The notes beneath the pieces are model-generated. The model worked only from the letters and a program-made list of their open reading frames with translations. It ran no database searches and was not told where the DNA came from. 11,339 bases of DNA from TC-15 sp034437275 (GTDB lineage Bacteria; Chloroflexota; Anaerolineae; Aggregatilineales; Aggregatilineaceae). Where the stretch lies: assembly GCA_034437275.1 (NCBI GenBank), contig DAOTUD010000083.1, positions 1 to 11,339 on the forward strand. The letters run 5' to 3'. The translations under genes and the position numbers were made by a program. Shown here in pieces: positions 7,316-11,339 of this stretch (positions are counted from its first letter, which is position 1; every line of letters starts with the position of its first letter).

Positions 7316-7813
7316 TTAATGGTATTCTTGCCAGTATGCCACCACAAACCGGTCGTGTCCGGCCAGGTCCACCGGCGCTAAGCGCCCCGTATCGACCGGC
7401 CACACCGGCAGCCGCCCCGCCGCCCGCACCAGCGCGACCTCCTCCAGCGCGTACAGCGTGATCAGCAGCGCCCCGCCTGGGGCCAGCAGGTCCGGCAGCC
7501 CCGCCATGATCCGCCCCCAGGCCGCGCGGTGCCGGAACAGGTCCGGGTGCCGCACCACGACCAGCCCGAACGTCGTCCGCAGCAGGCCCACCGCGTGCCG
7601 CGCATCGGCCTGCACCAATCGCAGCCCGGGATCGGCCTGCCGTGCCCGGCGCAGTGCGTCCCCGTCCCAATCCACGCCCCAGCGCACCCACCCGGGCCGC
7701 GCGCCGTGCAGGGTCCGCGCGCAGGGGTACGCGCCGCAGCCCACGTTCAGGCTCCGCCGGGCGTCGCGGGGCGTCGGGAGCTGCAGCAGGACGCTGCGCA
7801 AGCGCGGCAGCAT
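7316..7813 (-). CDS. Short class I SAM-methyltransferase-like protein
   Basis: The protein has 165 residues. Motif I appears as LNVGCGAYP (22-30), followed by WGVDWDGDALRRAR (D48, strand 2), LVQADARH (66-73) and a strand-4-like VVVRHPDLF (85-93). Then LPDLLAPGGALLITLYA (106-122) matches the usual motif III loop. The core is compact and the C-terminus short, so it may be a minimal enzyme or a binding-only relative; the substrate is unknown. The second glycine position of motif I is altered (GCGAY instead of GCGTG). The ATG at 7813 lies 4 nt after the MBL gene stop. The TAA at 7316 is 35 nt before the chagasin/PDZ start. It appears cytoplasmic. Cotranscription with the MBL gene is near certain from spacing. 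Confidence 0.75.
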   Translation of the reverse strand: MLPRLRSVLLQLPTPRDARRSLNVGCGAYPCARTLHGARPGWVRWGVDWDGDALRRARQADPGLRLVQADARHAVGLLRTTFGLVVVRHPDLFRHRAAWGRIMAGLPDLLAPGGALLITLYALEEVALVRAAGRLPVWPVDTGRLAPVDLAGHDRFVVAYWQEYH

Positions 7814-7817
7814 CGCC

Positions 7818-8462
7818 CTACAAATTCGCCAGAAACGGGTTGTGCTGCCGTTCGTGGCCGATGGTCGTCGGCTCCATGTGCCCCGGCATCACCGCCACGT
7901 CATCGCCCAGCGGCAGCAGCCTGTCGCGGATCGAGGCCAGCAGCGTGTCGTGGTCCGCGCCCGGCAGGTCCGTCCGCCCGACGCTGCCCCGGAACAACAC
8001 GTCCCCGCTGAAGACCGTCTCCGCCCCACGCAGCACATAGCTCACATGGCCCGGTGCGTGCCCCGGCGTGAACAGCACGTCCAATGTGATCGCCCCCACC
8101 GTGATCGCGTCGCCTTCCTGCACGAACCCGTCCGGCTCCGCCGCCGGAGGTACATCCACGCCCAACCACTGCCGCACCCGCTGCGGCATCGACTGCACCA
8201 GCGGCAGGTCCGCCTGGTGAATGCGGAACGGCGCGCCGGTCTGCGCCTTCAGCGCCGCGCTGGCCATGATGTGGTCGAAGTGCCCGTGTGTCGCCAGAAT
8301 CTCGCGCACCGTCCACCCGGCGTCCTGCACCGTGCGCAGAATCACGTCCGCCGCGTCCACCGGGTCGATCACCACCGCCTGCCCGCTGTCCGTGTCCCCC
8401 ACGATATAGCAGTTCGTCTGGATCGGCCCCAACGTCAAACCCTTGATTTCAATCGCCATCAT
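7818..8462 (-). CDS. MBL-fold metallo-hydrolase, glyoxalase II-like (YcbL type)
   Basis: The protein has 214 residues. It carries the full metallo-beta-lactamase metal set: THGHFDH (58-64), GHAPGH (134-139, H135/H139), FSGDVLF (D154) and MPGH (H195). The N-terminal LGPIQTNCYIV and the C-terminal TTIGHERQHNPFL are typical of the short glyoxalase II-like YcbL group, which lacks the extra helical glutathione-binding domain of classic glyoxalase II (about 250 residues). The expected role is thioester or related ester hydrolysis in the cytoplasm; the substrate is not known. The start is the tandem ATGATG (8462/8459) with AAGGA a few bases upstream. It is the first gene of the eight-gene minus-strand run, behind the promoter at 8508-8536. 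Confidence 0.88.
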   Translation of the reverse strand: MMAIEIKGLTLGPIQTNCYIVGDTDSGQAVVIDPVDAADVILRTVQDAGWTVREILATHGHFDHIMASAALKAQTGAPFRIHQADLPLVQSMPQRVRQWLGVDVPPAAEPDGFVQEGDAITVGAITLDVLFTPGHAPGHVSYVLRGAETVFSGDVLFRGSVGRTDLPGADHDTLLASIRDRLLPLGDDVAVMPGHMEPTTIGHERQHNPFLANL

Positions 8463-8507
8463 CCATCCTTTTTGTTTTCAGTTCGATCCCACAACATCGC
8501 TACGCCA

Positions 8508-8536
8508 ATCCTAGCGCCACGCCCGCCAAATGCCAA
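8508..8536 (-). promoter_or_regulatory. Sigma-70-like promoter of the MBL operon
   Basis: On the minus strand TTGGCA (8536-8531) and TAGGAT (8513-8508) are separated by exactly 17 nt; they match 5/6 and 4/6 of the consensus. Transcription would start near 8501, giving a leader of about 40 nt. The first four bases of the -35 box are the outer end of the inverted-repeat arm at 8533-8553. Confidence 0.6.
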
Positions 8537-8702
8537 CTTGGGGGTTATGCTAGATATCCTGGCGCGTGTGTCGATGGTTTACCCCTCCCTAAATCCCTCC
8601 CCGTGAACGGAGAGGGACTTTGGGTCCCGGTTTGTTTCCCCCTCTCAGCGCGCGGGGAGGGGGCCAGGGGGAGGGGTAAAACTAGCATAACGCTCAACTT
8701 GG
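8533..8702. repeat. Imperfect 21-bp inverted repeat framing a GC-rich element
   Basis: The arms are 8533-8553 and 8682-8702 and match at 18 of 21 positions. Reading inside to outside, each arm starts CTAGCATAA, has a variable 5-nt centre and ends AA-S-TTGG. The 170-bp span has no open frame of note. It could be a MITE-like element or a pair of regulator sites placed symmetrically at two divergent promoters. No clear target-site duplication is visible. Confidence 0.65.
8577..8684 (+). repeat. Intergenic repeat, copy B (about 105 bp)
   Basis: This copy is homologous, in the opposite orientation, to 2757-2855. TTTACCCCTCCC (8578-8589) and GGGAGGGGTAAA (8669-8680) are perfect 12-bp terminal inverted repeats. 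An internal hairpin pairs 8594-8603 with 8608-8617 around loop TGAA. No coding capacity is seen. Confidence 0.75.
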
Positions 8703-8727
8703 TTGATCGGGGCGGGGATGCTACCAT
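8699..8727 (+). promoter_or_regulatory. Candidate promoter of the CNNM-type gene
   Basis: TTGGTT (8699-8704) and TACCAT (8722-8727) are 17 nt apart. The matches are weak (3/6 and 4/6). What makes it credible is that it mirrors the MBL promoter: the same TTGG at the outer end of the inverted-repeat arm, the same spacing and a similar GCTA--ATT around the -10. Confidence 0.4.
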
Positions 8728-8774
8728 TAGGCCAGTTACAGATGATCTACGAGGATTGAGAAGAAGACAACCCT

Positions 8775-10133
8775 ATGGAAACAGTCTTAGGACTGCTGGC
8801 GGTTTTTGGATTGGTGTTTATGAACGGATTCTTCGTCGCCGCCGAGTTCGCCCTCGTCGGTTCGCGCCACACCCGCATCGCCCAACTGGCCGCCGAAGGC
8901 AGCGCCGGGGCACGCGCCGCCGAAAAAGCCATCGCGCACATCGACAGCTACATCGCCGCCACGCAGCTTGGCATCACCCTCGCCAGCCTGGCGCTGGGCT
9001 GGATCGGGGAACCGGCCACCGCCCACCTGATCGAGTCGATCTTTGTCGCCATTCTGCCGCACAATATCGCCGAAACCCTGGGCCACGGCGCCGCCATTGC
9101 CATCGCCTTCTCGCTGGTCACCATGCTGCACATCGTGTTGGGCGAGCTGGCGCCCAAGTCCATTGCGCTGCAGCGCCCGGAAAGCACCGCCGTCATCATC
9201 TCGCGCCCCACCACCGCCTTCTTGCGCATCTTCCGCCCCATCATCTGGCTGATGAACGGCATCGGGAACAGCGTGGTGCGCATGATGGGCTTCGAACCCG
9301 CCGGCGGGCACGAACGGGTCCACTCCGCCGAAGAACTGGAAATGCTCGTCCACTCCAGCCAGGAAGCCGGGCTGCTGGAAAAAAGCGAAGAACGTATGAT
9401 CCGGCGCGTGTTCGACTTCGGCGATATCCACGTGCGCGAGGTGATGCAGCCGCGCGTCGAGGTCGAAGCGCTGCCACTCGACACCCCGCTGCCCGCGCTG
9501 CTGGCCCACTTTGCGTCCCACCACTTTTCGCGCTACCCGATCTATGAAGAGTCCATCGACAAGGTCGTCGGCATCCTGCACACCAAAGACCTGCTCGACA
9601 AGCTGATCAACGAGCCGCACCTGCTCACCACAGACCCCCGCGACTTCCCGCTGCAATCCGTGCTGCGCGACCCGCTGTTCGTCCCGGCCACCGTCAACGT
9701 CGACCAGGTGCTCGAAGAAATGCAGCGCACCCAGACCCACCTGGCGATTGTGCTGGACGAATACGGCGGCATGGCCGGGCTGGTCACGATGGAAGACATC
9801 ATCGAAGAACTGGTCGGCGAAGTGCACGACGAATTCGACGTCGAGATCGCCCCGCTCTCCGCCGAAGGCGACCAGCCGGTGCTGGATGGCCGCAGCAGCC
9901 TCAACGACATCGTCGATCGCTTCGGCACACCCCGCACCGAGCCGCAGTCGACCACCATCGGCGGCTATGTCGCCGAACGGCTGGGCCGCATCCCCAAAAC
10001 CGGCGACAGCGTGCCCTTCGGCAATTACGACGTCCAGGTGCAGCAGATGGACAGGCTGCGCGTCGCCTGGGTCCGCTTCACCCCGCGCCCCGCCAATCCC
10101 ACGACACCGTCGCCCGCCAAGCCCACCGACTGA
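8775..10133 (+). CDS. CNNM/CorC-type (HlyC/CorC, "hemolysin family") membrane protein with CBS pair
   Basis: The protein has 452 residues, the usual full length for this family. The DUF21/CNNM transmembrane region spans about 1-185, with NGFFVAAEFALVGSR (17-31), TQLGITLASLALGWIGEP (63-80) and LGELAPKSIALQRPE (122-136), the signature segments of the family. The linker with VHSAEELEMLV is at 182-192. Two CBS domains follow at about 205-350, with VREVMQPR, FSRYPIYEES, VVGILHTKDLL and IVLDEYGGMAGLVTMEDIIEE. The CorC/HlyC C-terminal domain is at about 365-446. Relatives are linked to magnesium or other divalent-cation efflux; the old hemolysin name is not a function. The ATG at 8775 has only a poor purine-rich site upstream. 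It is transcribed divergently from the MBL operon, and a hairpin follows its stop. Confidence 0.9.
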   Translation: METVLGLLAVFGLVFMNGFFVAAEFALVGSRHTRIAQLAAEGSAGARAAEKAIAHIDSYIAATQLGITLASLALGWIGEPATAHLIESIFVAILPHNIAETLGHGAAIAIAFSLVTMLHIVLGELAPKSIALQRPESTAVIISRPTTAFLRIFRPIIWLMNGIGNSVVRMMGFEPAGGHERVHSAEELEMLVHSSQEAGLLEKSEERMIRRVFDFGDIHVREVMQPRVEVEALPLDTPLPALLAHFASHHFSRYPIYEESIDKVVGILHTKDLLDKLINEPHLLTTDPRDFPLQSVLRDPLFVPATVNVDQVLEEMQRTQTHLAIVLDEYGGMAGLVTMEDIIEELVGEVHDEFDVEIAPLSAEGDQPVLDGRSSLNDIVDRFGTPRTEPQSTTIGGYVAERLGRIPKTGDSVPFGNYDVQVQQMDRLRVAWVRFTPRPANPTTPSPAKPTD

Positions 10134-10166
10134 AAAAACGCCGGCTGAAGACACCCCACCAACACG

Positions 10167-10203
10167 CACAGGTGGAGCCGCTGCCGCCGGACCTCCGCCT
10201 GTG
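10167..10203 (+). terminator. Hairpin after the CNNM-type gene, possible terminator
   Basis: CACAGGTGGAG (10167-10177) pairs with CTCCGCCTGTG (10193-10203) over 11 bp with one U-G wobble; the loop is 15 nt. It starts 33 nt after the stop. No T-tract follows directly; T-rich sequence begins about 20 nt later at 10222. It is therefore not a classic intrinsic terminator, but it may still stop or protect the transcript. Confidence 0.4.
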
Positions 10204-10268
10204 GCCACCCTGCCAAACTGTGAAATTTTGTAAATATTTTGCCGCGTCTGCCCCTCAAGCCACGTTGA

Positions 10269-10298
10269 TTGCCAAAAAATTTACACAATTCATGTAAA
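10269..10298 (+). promoter_or_regulatory. Candidate promoter with palindromic operator-like site
   Basis: TTGCCA (10269-10274, 5/6) and TGTAAA (10293-10298, 4/6) are 18 nt apart in an AT-rich stretch that contrasts with the rest of the window. The perfect inverted repeat TTTACA (10280-10285), 7-nt spacer, TGTAAA (10293-10298) overlaps the -10 box, as repressor operators often do. Transcription would start near 10305, leaving a leader of about 88 nt. Confidence 0.45.
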
Positions 10299-10303
10299 GT
10301 TCA

Positions 10304-10392
10304 GAGCCTCAACACGGTTTTAACGGTAGACAGCAAGCCAAAAACAATACCTGATTAAGCAGGTAGCGGTTTTATAACAGGAGGCAAATCTC
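10304..10392 (+). ncRNA. Structured 5' leader candidate able to pair with the Shine-Dalgarno
   Basis: GCCTC (10306-10310) is complementary to GAGGC (10381-10385), which is most of the Shine-Dalgarno AGGAGG. This would close a loop containing hairpin ACCTG/CAGGT (10349-10353 with 10360-10364) and a weaker stem GTTTT/AAAAC (10317-10321 with 10341-10345). A direct repeat CGGTTTTA (10315-10322 and 10367-10374) lets the AAAAC segment pair with either GTTTT copy, giving two exclusive folds. I do not recognise a known riboswitch class. A regulatory role is inference. Confidence 0.35.
10379..10384 (+). promoter_or_regulatory. Ribosome binding site of the pilin-like gene
   Basis: AGGAGG lies 8 nt before the ATG at 10393 and supports that start. 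It overlaps the 3' half of the possible leader stem described at 10304-10392. Confidence 0.8.
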
Positions 10393-11136
10393 ATGAAGAA
10401 GCACTCGCGTTGGCTCAAATGGCAGCGTGGCCAGGCCCTGATGGAATACTGGCCGGTCATCCCCGCCGCCCTCATGGTTATGCTTATGGGGTCCACCCTG
10501 GCGACCTTTATCGGCGATAGCATTCTCAAAACTGTAGACTACCTCCACCCGACCGGCGGCCTGGAATGTGACGACGGCCTGCCGGACGCCACCGACGGCC
10601 CCACCGTCGCCGAACACACCGATGGCGACTGCACCTACACCGTCGAACTGGTGGGCAAATCGTACAATCAGGACGCAGACGAAACCACCGTCCAGTACCG
10701 CGTAACGTCGGATTGCGACCCATCGATCAGCCACTGGACGCTGGGCATCCCGCCCGGACTGGCCGACAACACGCTGGCCGTCAGCGAAGCCTATGAATGG
10801 GTCAACCCTGATCCCACGACCGGCGCGGTCGGCATCAAGTTCGACGAAGGCTACGAAGGCGGCAGCGGTGGCGACGACGCCGATGATCCCGACGATGGCC
10901 CGCCCGGTGGTGGCCCGCCTGGTCAGAGCAGCGCCCCCAACCTGGACGGGTGGATGCTGGTCAGCACGCACCAGGAAGATACCGCCGACTCGCGCACCGT
11001 ACTGCTGACGCTGGGCGGCCACTACGACTGGGACATGGCCACCGTCACCGTGAAAGCCGGCACACAGACCGTCCACATGGGCACCATCGTCGCCCCGATG
11101 ACTCTCACTGACATCGACGAAGACTGCGAAATGTAA
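10393..11136 (+). CDS. Secreted protein with TadE/Flp-like class III signal and a C-terminal beta-type domain
   Basis: The protein has 247 residues. The N-terminus is basic (KKHSRWLKWQR) and leads into RGQALMEYW (12-20) and a hydrophobic helix to about 45. The G13, then E18-Y19 pattern is that of Flp pilins and TadE-like pseudopilins: cleavage after G, with Glu at +5. The helix is followed not by a short pilin tail but by a 200-residue extracytoplasmic region. It includes YTVELVGKSYNQDADETTVQY (82-102), SHWTLGIPPGL (113-123), NPDPTTGAVGIKFDEG (138-153) and LLTLGGHYDWDMATVTVKAG (204-223). This resembles a secreted beta-sandwich domain I have seen in surface proteins but cannot name. It is interrupted at 155-185 by a flexible Gly/Asp/Pro-rich linker. 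There are four cysteines (59, 80, 108, 245). It could be a minor pilin or a surface-anchored protein. Confidence 0.7.
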   Translation: MKKHSRWLKWQRGQALMEYWPVIPAALMVMLMGSTLATFIGDSILKTVDYLHPTGGLECDDGLPDATDGPTVAEHTDGDCTYTVELVGKSYNQDADETTVQYRVTSDCDPSISHWTLGIPPGLADNTLAVSEAYEWVNPDPTTGAVGIKFDEGYEGGSGGDDADDPDDGPPGGGPPGQSSAPNLDGWMLVSTHQEDTADSRTVLLTLGGHYDWDMATVTVKAGTQTVHMGTIVAPMTLTDIDEDCEM

Positions 11137-11224
11137 GCTGTGGCATCGCCCATGCAATGGTCTGGCATAATCTAGCATCGTCCTGATTGTGCCGGGCCAT
11201 TTCCACCACAAGAAAGGAGCCGCC
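11137..11224 (+). other. Short intergenic gap
   Basis: This 88-bp gap has no clear promoter or terminator. CTGGCATAAT at 11162-11171 resembles the CTAGCATAAC core of the inverted-repeat arms at 8533-8553 and 8682-8702, which may be chance. AAGGAG at 11214-11219 is the ribosome site of the next gene. Confidence 0.4.
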
Positions 11225-11339
11225 ATGCGCCGTCACAACACCTACTACAACCCGGAAGATGCCAAAGGACTGAAGGGCTTCCTCGTTATCGCACAGGGAA
11301 TCCTGACCATCATCTGGGGCTGGGCCAAAGATTTCGGGC
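11225..11339 (+). CDS. Start of a small membrane protein, unknown (cut by window end)
   Basis: Only the first 38 residues are visible. AAGGAG lies 5 nt before the ATG, a strong start. The protein begins with a polar stretch, MRRHNTYYNPEDAKGLKG, followed by one hydrophobic segment, FLVIAQGILTIIWGWA (19-34). That fits a membrane-anchored protein with its N-terminus inside. I do not recognise it. It follows the pilin-like gene on the same strand after 88 bp and may be co-transcribed with it. Its end lies beyond the window. Confidence 0.6.
   Translation, partial: MRRHNTYYNPEDAKGLKGFLVIAQGILTIIWGWAKDFG

Larger units (their letters stand above)
8463..8774. other. Divergent intergenic region (312 bp)
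   Basis: No coding sequence is seen here. From left to right it holds the leader and promoter of the MBL operon (minus), the left arm of a 21-bp inverted repeat, a GC-rich repeat (copy B), the right arm, and a weak candidate promoter and leader for the CNNM-type gene (plus). Confidence 0.8.

Noticed and set aside
8533..8702. Autonomous insertion sequence
   Set aside because: The 170-bp span has no transposase frame and no clear target-site duplication. At most it would be a non-autonomous element.
8787..10208. Minus-strand open frame (473 codons) opposite the CNNM-type gene
   Set aside because: It is a Gly/Asp/Val-rich shadow. The plus strand carries all family motifs in order.
10304..10392. 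Cyclic di-GMP-I riboswitch
   Set aside because: AGGTAGCGG resembles part of a known example, but the conserved core and the two paired domains of that class cannot be formed here.
1..11339. tRNA, rRNA or CRISPR array
   Set aside because: I saw no cloverleaf-like sequence, no conserved rRNA segment and no regularly spaced direct repeats.

Overview
The window is a GC-rich bacterial chromosome segment with tight gene packing and no RNA genes, transposase genes or CRISPR arrays that I can see. Several traits suggest a Chloroflexota (Anaerolineae-like) bacterium. These are the polytopic glycosyltransferase-like protein with a C-terminal beta domain of a kind common in that phylum, the CCCCTCCC-type intergenic repeats, and the TadE/Flp-like secreted protein. 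This assignment is inference from style; no marker gene is present.

Layout. (1) Positions 1-121 hold a GC-rich repeat-like element. (2) 122-2731 (minus) encodes an 869-residue polytopic membrane protein, probably GT-C-like. (3) 2732-2869 is an intergenic repeat. (4) 2870-8462 is a run of eight minus-strand genes, with gaps of at most about 35 nt and several start/stop overlaps. In transcription order they are: a glyoxalase II-like MBL-fold hydrolase, a short SAM-methyltransferase-like protein, a secreted chagasin/PDZ protein, a 62-residue membrane-anchored orphan, a SAM methyltransferase, an alkaline-phosphatase-superfamily metalloenzyme, a YqeK-type HD phosphohydrolase and a GNAT acetyltransferase. 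A good sigma-70-like promoter (TTGGCA-N17-TAGGAT, minus) precedes the first gene, so this looks like one operon. (5) 8463-8774 is a divergent intergenic region with a GC-rich repeat nested inside an imperfect 21-bp inverted repeat; the outer ends of that inverted repeat overlap outward-facing -35 boxes. (6) 8775-10133 (plus) encodes a CNNM/CorC-type membrane protein with CBS domains. (7) 10134-10392 holds a hairpin, a promoter with a TTTACA/TGTAAA palindrome and a leader able to pair with the Shine-Dalgarno. (8) 10393-11136 (plus) encodes a protein with a TadE/Flp-like class III signal and a secreted domain. (9) 11225 to the window end is the start of a small membrane protein.

The operon mixes metabolite repair or hydrolysis (MBL, YqeK, metalloenzyme), small-molecule modification (two methyltransferase folds, GNAT) and one envelope pair (chagasin/PDZ plus the small anchored protein). 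No single pathway is evident. The most unusual protein is the chagasin/PDZ protein: its second chagasin-like domain appears to be split by two inserted PDZ domains. The most unusual non-coding regions are the mirror-symmetric divergent promoter region and the leader of the pilin-like gene.
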